This document shows, piece after piece, positions 1-7,224 of a stretch of 64,000 nucleotides of DNA. Within the stretch, counting starts at the first letter, position 1, and each line of letters opens with the position of its first letter. The notes under the pieces are model-generated. The model saw only the letters and a program-made list of their open reading frames with translations, searched no databases and was not told the DNA's origin. A program made the translations under genes and the position numbers. The DNA comes from Nocardioides sp. W7 (GTDB taxonomy: Bacteria > Actinomycetota > Actinomycetes > Propionibacteriales > Nocardioidaceae), in the NCBI RefSeq assembly GCF_022919075.1, contig NZ_CP095078.1, positions 2,728,001 through 2,792,000 on the forward strand. Reading direction: 5' to 3'.

Positions 1-44
1 GTCGGGCGCAGCTGAACCTGGCGCGGGTGCCGAAGCCGAGCTGA
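1..44 (+). CDS. C-terminal end of an unidentified protein (partial)
   Basis: Reading from base 3 gives the short tail RAQLNLARVPKPS followed by TGA at 42-44. It could be the end of a plus-strand gene that begins outside the window. It would converge on the SDR gene that follows on the minus strand. With only thirteen codons visible, I cannot name a family, and chance reading is possible. Confidence 0.3.
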   Translation, partial: RAQLNLARVPKPS

Positions 45-113
45 GCCGCCCCGGGGCGTCCTGGACCTCGAACAGCCACCGGGTCAGGGGTACTCCGACG
101 CGTCCGGCAGGGG

Positions 114-896
114 TCAGAGTGTGGCGATGAGCCCTCCGTCGATTCGGAAGTCGCTGCCGGTGGTGTTCGCCGACCGGTCGCTGGCCAGGAAGAGTGCGAG
201 GTCGGCGACCTCGTTGGGCAACGTGAAGCGCCCGGTGGGTGCTTGGGCCTCCTGGCGGCGTACGACGTCGCCTGGTTCGTGGCCGGTGCCTCCGCCGACG
301 GTCGCGGCGACTCCGTCGGCCCCCAGCCAGAGGTCGGTCCGAACCGGTCCGGGGCTGATCGTGTTCACCCGGATCTTCGGTGCGAGCTCCTTGGACAGGG
401 ACTTGCAGAGGTTGGTGAGGGCGCCTTTGGCAGCGCTGTAGTCGATGACGCCGGGGTCGGGGAGGTAGGCGTTGACGGAGCTGATGGTGACGATGTTGGC
501 TCCGGGACGATCGATCATCAGTGGGATGGCAGCGCGCATCGTGCGGACGGCGACGAGGAAGTTGATGGTCAGCGTCCACTCCCAGTAGTCGTCGCTCAGG
601 GCGAGGAACCCGTCGAGGCGCGGGCGTACGGCACCGACGTTGTTGACCAGGATGTCGATCCCGCCCCGCTCCGTCGCGGCGGCGACGAGGTCGCGGGGAC
701 CGTCGGTGGTGGTGAGGTCGACGGTGACCGCCCGGACATCTGCGCGGTTCGTGAGGTCGTCGAGCTCGGCGCTTCCTTCGCGGGCCCCGGCGATGACGGA
801 CACCCCTTCGTCGGCCAGGGCCCGGGCGATGGCCAGGCCGATGCCCTTGCTGGCTCCGGTGACGACCGCGGTCCGGCCGCTCAGGTGCAGGTCCAC
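114..896 (-). CDS. SDR family NAD(P)-dependent oxidoreductase
   Basis: This is a classical short-chain dehydrogenase/reductase of 260 residues, the usual family length. The Rossmann glycine motif TGASKGIG lies at about residues 14-21, NNVGA follows beta-4, and the catalytic serine and YSAAK (Tyr-x3-Lys) are present. The C-terminal FLASDRSANTTGSDFRIDGG is typical of family members that reduce or oxidise a carbonyl/alcohol with NAD(P)H. The substrate cannot be read from the sequence. The gene begins with GTG only four bases after the stop of the upstream alpha/beta hydrolase. The two genes therefore form one minus-strand operon, divergent from a TetR regulator that is its likely repressor. A role in degrading or detoxifying a small hydrophobic compound is inference. 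Confidence 0.9.
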   Translation of the reverse strand: MDLHLSGRTAVVTGASKGIGLAIARALADEGVSVIAGAREGSAELDDLTNRADVRAVTVDLTTTDGPRDLVAAATERGGIDILVNNVGAVRPRLDGFLALSDDYWEWTLTINFLVAVRTMRAAIPLMIDRPGANIVTISSVNAYLPDPGVIDYSAAKGALTNLCKSLSKELAPKIRVNTISPGPVRTDLWLGADGVAATVGGGTGHEPGDVVRRQEAQAPTGRFTLPNEVADLALFLASDRSANTTGSDFRIDGGLIATL

Positions 897-900
897 CGGT

Positions 901-1698
901 TCACAGCCCGTGAGTCTCGAGCCACGACAGGCACGAGTCGGCCACCTCGCGCCAGCCGTGGTCGATGGTCAGCGAGTGCGCGCGGTCCGGGAACTCGAGG
1001 ATGTCGGTGACCGCCTCGCTGTGGCGGTACTGCTTGAGGGTCGCCCTGGTGACCGCCTCCGGGACGGTGTGGTCCTGACCTCCCATGATCAGCAGCAGGG
1101 GTCCACGGCCCTGGTTGTCGGTGGCCACCTTGGCCGGCGAGTGCGGGTTGAAGTTCGCGGCGGCGGCCTCGAAGAGTGGTCTGCCCGGAGCGGGGATCGC
1201 CCACCTGTCGAAGAGGTCGTCGGACTCCTCGGCAGGAATGGCGTTCCCGAAGGCGAAGCGGAACTGCTCAGGGGTCAGCGAGACGGCTCGATGCCTGTTG
1301 GCGGGGTTCTTGAAGACCGGCAGGGTGGCCTTGAGGGCGGAGAGCGGGAGGGGGAGGACGCCCTTGATCTGAGCCGCGTCGATCGCGATCGCGCCGACCG
1401 CCAAGTCCTCGCCCAGGAGCCGCTGGGCGATCATTCCGCCGAACGAGTGTCCGATCAGGACGGGCTTGGTCGGCAAGGCGTCGATGATCTTCGCGTAGTG
1501 GGACACGACGTCGTCGATGCCGTGGTCGGCGATCTCCTCCGGCCGCTCGCGCGCCTCCGCGACCGTCTCGGGGTCGCCGGGCCATCCGGGAGCGGAGGCG
1601 TCGTACCCGGCCCGGGTGAAGTGGTCGACCCAGCTGTCCCACGACCGCGCGTGCAGCCAGAGGCCATGGATGAACAGGACAGGCGTGCTGGTGGACAT
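901..1698 (-). CDS. alpha/beta fold hydrolase
   Basis: This is a cytoplasmic alpha/beta hydrolase of 265 residues. The N-terminal strand and oxyanion region read LFIHGLW, the nucleophile elbow is GHSFGG (Ser about residue 99), the acid is probably Asp in GGQDHTVP, and the catalytic His is in DRAHSL. This completes a Ser-Asp-His triad. The start was placed at the ATG at 1698 because AAAGGA lies just upstream. Longer in-frame readings run into the operator region. The gene is first in an operon with the SDR gene and divergent from tetR. The substrate (ester, lactone or other) is unknown. The family also includes haloperoxidase-like and peptidase-like members. Confidence 0.88.
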   Translation of the reverse strand: MSTSTPVLFIHGLWLHARSWDSWVDHFTRAGYDASAPGWPGDPETVAEARERPEEIADHGIDDVVSHYAKIIDALPTKPVLIGHSFGGMIAQRLLGEDLAVGAIAIDAAQIKGVLPLPLSALKATLPVFKNPANRHRAVSLTPEQFRFAFGNAIPAEESDDLFDRWAIPAPGRPLFEAAAANFNPHSPAKVATDNQGRGPLLLIMGGQDHTVPEAVTRATLKQYRHSEAVTDILEFPDRAHSLTIDHGWREVADSCLSWLETHGL

Positions 1699-1718
1699 CG
1701 AGGTTCCTTTCGGAGACG

Positions 1719-1740
1719 GTAGGTATACCGATCGATCTAC
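1719..1740. promoter_or_regulatory. candidate TetR operator (imperfect palindrome)
   Basis: An imperfect 22-bp inverted repeat begins GTAGGTAT and ends GATCTAC, with 8 of 11 positions pairing. It sits between the divergent hydrolase and tetR starts, just upstream of the hydrolase ribosome binding site. A second CGATCGATC word occurs at about 1791-1799. The position fits autoregulation by the neighbouring TetR protein. Binding is inferred only from place and symmetry. Confidence 0.4.
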
Positions 1741-1822
1741 CCACTTGGGGTTAAGGTAGGACTGCCACGAGAGACTTGGCAAGAGTCAGCTCGATCGATC
1801 CTGAGGAACCGAGACGCGCGCG

Positions 1823-2503
1823 ATGACCCGACCTGCACCGGCAGTACCGCCAGGCCCATCGGCACCGCCAGCACCGTCGGGAGAGGCGCAGGTTGCTGCG
1901 CCGCCCCACACCTCCCGAGCGCGGGAGAGGATCCTGCTCACTGCGGATCGGCTGTTCTACAACGAGGGCATCCACGCGGTGGGCATCCAACGCATCGTCG
2001 CGGAGTCCCGGGTCACCAGGGTGACCCTCTACCGCCATTTCGCGTCCAAGGACGACCTGATCTCGGCCTACCTCGACCGTCGGGCGGCGTACGACCATCG
2101 CCAGGTGGACGGCATCATCGATGCCCACCCGGACGAACCCCGACAGGCGCTCGAGGAGCTGGCCACCGCCCTGACCCGTGACGACTTCGCCGCAGTGCGG
2201 CGGGGATGTCCCTTCATCAACGCGTCTGCGGAGTTCACGGCATCCCATCCGGTACGGGTCCACGCGCTGGAGATCCGCCGCTGGGTCACCGAGCGTCTCG
2301 AGGGACTGCTGCAGCGCCTCGAGCACAGCGACCCGCGCTCAACCGCCGAGCAGCTGATGATGGTTCGCACCGGGGCAGTCGTCTCGGGAGCCCTGGACGC
2401 CAACGAGCACCTCAACGACGACTTCCTTGCCTGCTGGAGCAAGCTCATCGACGACGGCCTGCCCCGCGGCGCGCAGGCACGCGCCCGGTCACGAGGCAAG
2501 TGA
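1823..2503 (+). CDS. TetR/AcrR family transcriptional regulator
   Basis: This 226-residue protein has a TetR N-terminal helix-turn-helix at roughly residues 33-80. Diagnostic stretches are RILLTADRLFYNEGIHAVG, the recognition helix VTLYRHFASKDDL, and a C-terminal all-helical ligand domain containing RRGCPFIN. A Pro/Ala-rich leader of about 30 residues precedes the HTH and may be disordered. The start could lie further in, but no better one is visible. The gene is divergent from the hydrolase-SDR operon across a 124-bp gap holding a palindrome. It probably represses that operon until a small ligand binds. The ligand is unknown. Confidence 0.9.
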   Translation: MTRPAPAVPPGPSAPPAPSGEAQVAAPPHTSRARERILLTADRLFYNEGIHAVGIQRIVAESRVTRVTLYRHFASKDDLISAYLDRRAAYDHRQVDGIIDAHPDEPRQALEELATALTRDDFAAVRRGCPFINASAEFTASHPVRVHALEIRRWVTERLEGLLQRLEHSDPRSTAEQLMMVRTGAVVSGALDANEHLNDDFLACWSKLIDDGLPRGAQARARSRGK

Positions 2504-2563
2504 CATCCGAGCACACGCGGACGCACGACAGCCGGCGACGGCAAGGTCTGGCAGGAACACGCC

Positions 2564-2602
2564 CGATCGCGGCGCAGACGCACTCCCCGAGGTGCGCGAT
2601 CG
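2564..2602 (+). terminator. possible terminator downstream of tetR
   Basis: The inverted repeat CGATCGCG ... CGCGATCG has 8-bp arms and further pairing inside, 61 bp after the tetR stop. No T-tract follows. Apart from this hairpin and the SOS-like site at 2777, I see nothing else in the 340-bp gap before the next gene. Confidence 0.4.
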
Positions 2603-2776
2603 CGGCATGGCCGAGCGGCTCTAGCCTCAGCCCGGTTGTCTGGGGACCGGCGAGTCGTCGTACTCCGAGGTCTCTCGTCAGGGGTGTCAAGCGACAGATG
2701 ACTCGTGCCGACCCTACGCACGTCGGTTCAAGGACGACGCCAGTCCACGTGTGGGGGCTGTGGAAGACCTAGGCGA

Positions 2777-2799
2777 TCGAACGTGCATTCGACTAGAAT
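2777..2799 (+). promoter_or_regulatory. LexA/SOS-like box overlapping a promoter
   Basis: TCGAACGTGCATTCGA at 2777-2792 matches the actinobacterial/Bacillus SOS consensus TCGAAC-N4-GTTCGA at 11 of 12 fixed positions. It abuts a TAGAAT -10 element at 2794-2799, 44 bp upstream of the HNH gene start. LexA bound here would block the promoter. Members of the related mycobacterial 13E12 repeat family are known LexA targets. Regulation in this strain is inference. Confidence 0.6.
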
Positions 2800-2843
2800 T
2801 GGAGCATCATCCCGCACCGTTTGTGGAGCTCTCGGAGGCTCGC

Positions 2844-4089
2844 ATGGACCACCCGATCCGGGTCGCCACCCAGGTCATCGACGGTGCCCTGAAGTCGGTC
2901 GCTGACGTGAACCCGGCCTTCATGACCACCACCGACAAGGCCGCCGCCCTGATCGAGCTGGCCGCGATCGAGACCCGGGTGGGCGAGCTGCGACTGCGGG
3001 TCACCGCCGACGCTTCTGACGTGGCCGAGGAGACCGGTGCGCGGGAACGTCGGCGCCTGGGCGGCAGCCGCGACGCGGTGTCGTCGGGGTGACTGCGCCG
3101 CCGATCTTCGCCTCGCGTTGGCGTTGGCCGACCGCCCGGTGCTGGCGACGGCGGTCCGTGAAGGTGGGGTGAATCTCGACCAGGCGCACGCGATCGCGGC
3201 GTCCCTCGCGGAGCTGCCGGCCGACGTCGACGCGTTTGTGGTCGATCAGGCGGAGGCCGCGTTGGTGGGGTACGCCGCGCGCTTCGACCCCATCGAGTTG
3301 CGCCGCCTGGGTCGCCGGATCCTCGACGTCGTCGCCCCCGAGCTCGCCGAGACCGTCGAGGCCCGGCACCTGGCCGACCTGGAGGCGTCCGCGCAGCAGC
3401 GGATGCGCTTCGGGCTGCGGCCGCTGGGTGATGGGACCACCCGCATCACCGGACTGATCCCCGACGCGTCCGCCGCCCGGCTCGCGACCTATCTGCATGC
3501 CTTCACCAACCCCCGCCGCGACGACGCCGACCCGGAACCGGCCGAAGCACCGCGGACTCCGCGCGGGCGGAAAGCTGCACAGGCGTTCTGCCAGCTGCTG
3601 GAGACCCTCGACCCGACCCGGCTCCCGATCCACGGCGGCGACGCGACCACCCTGGTCGTGACCATGTCGCTGGAGTCGCTGCGCGCGGACCTCGGCACGG
3701 CCACCCTCGGCAACCCGGCCCCGGGCGACTCGCTCGAGCGGATCACCGCCGAGGAGGCCCGGCGGTTGGCCTGCACCGCGCACCTCGTCCCGGCCGTCCT
3801 CGGCGGCGAGGGCGAGGTCCTCGACCTCGGGCGTTCGCAACGGCTCTTCACCCGAGCCCAACGCCGCGCCCTCGCCCTGACCGACCGGGAGTGCCGTGCC
3901 GAGGGCTGCCAGATCCCGGCCCCGTGGTGCGAGGCCCATCACGCCGGCACCCCCTGGGCCGCCGGCGGCCGCACCGACCTGGCCGACGGGATGCTGCTCT
4001 GCTCCCATCATCACCATCGAGCCCACGACCCGACCTACACCTCAGAGCGGCTCCCCGACGGCGGCGTCCGATTCCACCGACGAACCTAA
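2844..4089 (+). pseudogene. DUF222/HNH endonuclease (13E12-like), frameshifted
   Basis: The N-terminal part (from ATG 2844, SD-like CGGAGG) reads through DVAEETGAR and then loses homology. The protein resumes in another frame at about 3046 with NVGAWAAAATR and DLRLALALADR. Removing one G from the GGG at 3043-3045 joins the two frames exactly. The restored protein has an N-terminal DUF222 helical domain and, from about 3880, a C-terminal HNH nuclease domain with the Cys/His pattern CRAEGCQ, WCEAHH and LLCSHHHHRAHD. The family is common and often multicopy in Actinobacteria, and is DNA-damage inducible in some. The upstream SOS-like box fits that. The frameshift could be a true inactivation, a programmed or phase-variable site, or a sequencing error. 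The nuclease domain itself is intact. Confidence 0.8.
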
Positions 4090-4616
4090 ACCGATCCAGC
4101 GGAGCTTGGGCGACGGAAATGCGCCTCTTTGGGCCGGCGATACGCGACCACGGCATCGTTAGCTCGTCCGGCTCGCCACGCGCTGCGGCAACCGGCTGAC
4201 TACAGGCCCGGGGAGCCCGGGCAACTCGTCGCGACGTGTGTGATCCGTCCGCGATCAGACGCCCGTATCCTCCAGCCCTACCAGCATCGCGAAGATGACG
4301 TAGAGAACGAATGCGGCCACTGTGGCGACGACCGGTACGCCACTGCTCTGGTGCTCATCCGCCGATGATGCGCGCAGGACCTGTGGTAGGCACGGAGCCG
4401 TTGCCCGGCGAGCAGCGGTATGACGCAGTCTGTTTGCGCTCGACGCCTGGCAAGGTCGGGCGAAGCCCGTCGCCAGCTGCGCGAGGAGTGGCGAGGTTCA
4501 CGAGCGCCCGAAGGTGACGAAGAAAGGCGTGCTCGGCCACCGTGCTTCCAGTCTGCCCGGCCCGCTGGTGCGCAGCGTCGAGATCGGTGCTCGCCGGGTC
4601 CGGTGGTGTGGATAGG
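4090..4616. other. 527-bp intergenic region without a convincing gene
   Basis: No protein-like reading frame of normal size and no RNA gene is seen. On the minus strand, about 4320-4255, a frame gives a single hydrophobic stretch (VAAFVLYVIFAMLVGLEDTGV would be its end), which could be a gene remnant or a tiny membrane peptide. It has no clear start or ribosome binding site. The gap separates the HNH gene from the end of the WYL regulator. Confidence 0.5.
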
Positions 4617-5648
4617 TCAGTCCGCCGGCGGCGTCAGCCTCTGGGTGGCGCGGGCGGCGCGGGCGGCCAGGAGACTGAAGGCGTCCCCGAGCGCCGGCGG
4701 GCCCACGACCTCGATGTCGGTGTCGAAGCGGCACAGCGAGGCGGCGAGGGCGGGCCAGGACCAGGATCCCTGGACGAGTCGGGTCCGGTCGGGTTCGACG
4801 TACTCGACGAGACCGTCGCCGGCGAACGGACGGATCTTCTCGGCGGGCAGGTCGAGGATGACCTCGCCGGTGCAGGGCCACTGGGTGGATCCCTCGGAGC
4901 CGCGGAAGCGCCCGGTGACGAAGGTGCCCACATCGCCGCCGGGGAGCTCCCGGGAGGAGAAGCGTGGTCCGGTCGGGCTGCGCGGGGTGATGCGGTCGGC
5001 GCGGAACGTGCGCCAGTCGCTGCGGTCGAGGTCCCAGGCGACGAGGTACCAGCGGCCGCGCCAGGTGACGAGGTGGTGGGGCTCGACCCTGCGTGGCGCG
5101 GCGGGGCGGCCGGCGTCGTCACGGTTCCTCGCGCCGGCGCGGGGGCCGGCGTAGTCGAGACGCAGCACCTCCCGGGCGTGGACGGCTGCGCCGAGCGCGA
5201 GCAGCACGTCGCGCTCGACCGCGGGGTGGTGGCTGCCGGGCGGTTCGACGACGGTGACGGGCAGCAGGTCGAGTCGGTGACGCAGGCGCGAGGGCATGAC
5301 CTGTCGGACGGTGGTGAGGGCACGCAGCGCGGCTTCGCCCACTGCGGCCCCCAGGCCCGATCCGCTCGTCGCCGCCACCTGGAGGGCCACGGCCAAGGCG
5401 ATGGCCTGGTCGTCGTCGAACAGCAGCGGGGGGAGGTCGGCCCCTGCGTCGAGCCGGTAGCCACCGTCGGGTCCCTTGAAGGTCGCGATCCGGTAGCCGA
5501 GCTCGCGGAGTCGGTCGATGTCGCGTCGTACCGTCCGGGGGCTGACGGCGAGCCGGTCGGCCAGGACCTCGCCCGACCAGTCCCGGCGGGTCTGGAGCAG
5601 CGACAGCAGCGCGAGCAGGCGACCGGACGTGGTGGGCATGGACGCCAT
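4617..5648 (-). CDS. WYL-domain helix-turn-helix transcriptional regulator (YafY type)
   Basis: This 343-residue regulator has an N-terminal winged helix (LLALLSLLQTRRDWSGEVLA, then SPRTVRRDIDRLRELGY) at about residues 8-60. The central WYL domain holds RGRWYLVAWDLDR, and the C-terminal part is of WCX type. Proteins of this layout bind DNA through the HTH and sense a ligand, often a nucleic acid, through WYL. The start is ATG 5648. A second ATG at 5639 is equally possible because neither has a strong ribosome binding site. The gene is divergent from the DUF1761-VOC pair, with a perfect 6-bp inverted repeat in the gap, so it probably controls itself and those two genes. Confidence 0.87.
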   Translation of the reverse strand: MASMPTTSGRLLALLSLLQTRRDWSGEVLADRLAVSPRTVRRDIDRLRELGYRIATFKGPDGGYRLDAGADLPPLLFDDDQAIALAVALQVAATSGSGLGAAVGEAALRALTTVRQVMPSRLRHRLDLLPVTVVEPPGSHHPAVERDVLLALGAAVHAREVLRLDYAGPRAGARNRDDAGRPAAPRRVEPHHLVTWRGRWYLVAWDLDRSDWRTFRADRITPRSPTGPRFSSRELPGGDVGTFVTGRFRGSEGSTQWPCTGEVILDLPAEKIRPFAGDGLVEYVEPDRTRLVQGSWSWPALAASLCRFDTDIEVVGPPALGDAFSLLAARAARATQRLTPPAD

Positions 5649-5662
5649 GATGGCTCGAGTAG

Positions 5663-5679
5663 AGGACACAACCTGTCCT
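5663..5679. promoter_or_regulatory. palindrome between WYL regulator and DUF1761 gene
   Basis: AGGACAcaaccTGTCCT has perfect 6-bp arms and a 5-bp spacer. It lies 15 bp upstream of the WYL gene start and 61 bp upstream of the divergent gene. It is the only strong palindrome in this gap and is a good candidate operator for the WYL regulator. Confidence 0.55.
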
Positions 5680-5739
5680 ATATGTGGCCCAGAGTTCTGG
5701 ACGTGCGGCCACGGTGGCCGCCGGATCAAGGAGCTCCTC

Positions 5740-6156
5740 GTGTTCAACGTCCTGGGTGACATCAACTGGTTGGCCTGCGCGATCGCGGCCGTCGCGTCCA
5801 TCGCGCTCGCCGGGGTCTGGTTCGCCGTGGTCATCGTGAAGCCGTACGCCGTCGCGCTCGGTCGTGAGGGTGCGCCCGCCCCGGAGGCGAACGCCGTGTC
5901 CACAGCCGGCCCGATCCTGTGCCAGCTCGTCACCCTGTTGACCAGCGCCGTCCTCATCGAGGCCCTCGGCATCACGACCACCGGGAACGCCGTCGCCTTC
6001 GGACTGGTCGTGGGCATCGGCTACCTGAGTGCGATGACCTTCCAGATCGCCATCAACCCGAACTTCCCCCGGCCGCTCCTCTACGGAGCGATCAATGCGC
6101 CGTTCTTCGTCGTCAGCAGCGTGCTCAGCGCCGTGATCCTCGTCGCGATGCGCTGA
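5740..6156 (+). CDS. DUF1761 domain membrane protein
   Basis: This 138-residue integral membrane protein has four predicted hydrophobic segments: ACAIAAVASIALAGVWFAVV, a second around ILCQLVTLLTSAVLIEALG, a third around VAFGLVVGIGYLSAM, and a C-terminal FFVVSSVLSAVILVAM. The pattern matches DUF1761, whose function is unknown. The GTG start at 5740 is chosen because AAGGAG lies 6-7 bases upstream. The gene follows the WYL operator and is probably co-transcribed with the VOC gene 52 bp downstream. Confidence 0.8.
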   Translation: MFNVLGDINWLACAIAAVASIALAGVWFAVVIVKPYAVALGREGAPAPEANAVSTAGPILCQLVTLLTSAVLIEALGITTTGNAVAFGLVVGIGYLSAMTFQIAINPNFPRPLLYGAINAPFFVVSSVLSAVILVAMR

Positions 6157-6208
6157 CGACCACCCGACGTCCAGCGATCCACTTCAGCCACGACTCCTCA
6201 GGAGAGAC

Positions 6209-6640
6209 ATGTCCATCACGACCGTCACCCACATCAATCTGCGCGGCACCGCCCGAGAGGCGCTGGAGTTCTACCAGTCGGTCTTCGGCGGAGAGATCGC
6301 CGCCGTGACCTATCGCGACGCCCACAGCGTGACCGACGAGTCCGAGGCCGATCAGGTCATGTGGGGGCAGGTGGCCTCGGCGGACGGCTTCCACGTCATG
6401 GCCTACGACGTCCCGGCCGCTCGTCCGCTCCTGGCCGGCGTGGCGCCGTACTTCATCTCGGTGCGCGGCGCCGACTCCGAGGAGATCACTGCCTACTGGA
6501 CCAGGCTGACCGACGACGGCGCCGGCTCCACCGTCGTCGTCCCGCTCGCACCGGCCGGCTGGGCCACGCTGTACGGCATGGCGACCGACCGCTTCGGCGT
6601 CACCTGGGTCCTCGACGTCCTCGCGCCCCACGAGGGCTGA
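6209..6640 (+). CDS. VOC family protein (PhnB/YjdN-like)
   Basis: This 143-residue protein belongs to the vicinal oxygen chelate superfamily, PhnB-like branch. It begins ITTVTHINLRGTAREALEFY and contains FGGEIAAVTYRD, the characteristic beta-alpha-beta-beta-beta start. The end is WATLYGMATDRFGVTW. Members bind small molecules or metals, and some are dioxygenases, resistance proteins or isomerases. No substrate can be assigned. GGAGAG precedes the ATG. It is the second gene behind the WYL-controlled promoter and is followed by a strong hairpin. Confidence 0.85.
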   Translation: MSITTVTHINLRGTAREALEFYQSVFGGEIAAVTYRDAHSVTDESEADQVMWGQVASADGFHVMAYDVPAARPLLAGVAPYFISVRGADSEEITAYWTRLTDDGAGSTVVVPLAPAGWATLYGMATDRFGVTWVLDVLAPHEG

Positions 6641-6647
6641 CGGGCAA

Positions 6648-6684
6648 GGCGGCGACCCGTGACGACCCGCCACGGGTCGCCGCC
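6648..6684. terminator. bidirectional terminator between VOC and SnoaL-like genes
   Basis: A perfect 14-bp inverted repeat (arm GGCGGCGACCCGTG) with a 9-nt loop lies 7 bp after the VOC stop. It separates two convergent genes. No T-run is present, which is common in high-GC actinobacteria. Confidence 0.7.
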
Positions 6685-6774
6685 CAGCGCGACGCCGACC
6701 ATCGGCGACGGGATCGGATGCGCACGCTCGTCGGCCCGAGGATGCGCGTGGCGGCCCTCGCCGGAAACCGACGA

Positions 6775-7224
6775 CTACAGGTCCGCAGTGGCGTCGTACA
6801 CCCAGGACGTGTCGGCGGTGGCGAGCCCCTCGACCCAGGCTGCGGGGGCGTTGTTCATGATCGCGCCGTAGTCCCAGTAGTCCTTCCAGAGGCAGACCCG
6901 GCCGTCGCGGACCCGGTGGACGGTGGCGAAGGGAAGGGTGAACACCTCGCCGGTCTTGAACGTCCAGGTCTCGGAGTGCTCGTACATCACGTCGTCGCCC
7001 GAGGCCACGATCAGGCCGTCGTGGTTCTCGTACGCCGCGAGCTCGCCCCAGCCGACCTTCAGCCGCTTGGCGATGTCGCCCGGTCCGCGCGCGGAGAGCG
7101 AGGGCCCGAGCGGCATGTCCATGTAGAGGCAGTCGTCGGTGACCCAGTCGGAGAGGCCGTCGTAGTCGCGCGCGGACAGGGTGCGCCACAGGCCGCGGAC
7201 GGCCTCCGCGGGGGTGCGGGTCAC
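6775..7224 (-). CDS. SnoaL-like / NTF2-like fold protein
   Basis: This 149-residue protein has the cone-shaped alpha+beta NTF2-like fold. It starts TPAEAVRGLWRTLSARDYDG, then has DWVTDDCLYMDMPLG and HRVRDGRVCLWKDYWDY. Such proteins can be isomerases, dehydratases or binding proteins, and the substrate is not evident. Its GTG start overlaps the stop of the upstream amidohydrolase by four bases (GTGA), so the two are translationally coupled and probably act on the same compound. Confidence 0.82.
   Translation of the reverse strand: MTRTPAEAVRGLWRTLSARDYDGLSDWVTDDCLYMDMPLGPSLSARGPGDIAKRLKVGWGELAAYENHDGLIVASGDDVMYEHSETWTFKTGEVFTLPFATVHRVRDGRVCLWKDYWDYGAIMNNAPAAWVEGLATADTSWVYDATADL

Noticed and set aside
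5518..5739. N-terminal extension of the DUF1761 protein into the WYL gene region
   Set aside because: It would cover the palindrome and antisense WYL codons. GTG 5740 with AAGGAG gives the normal family start.
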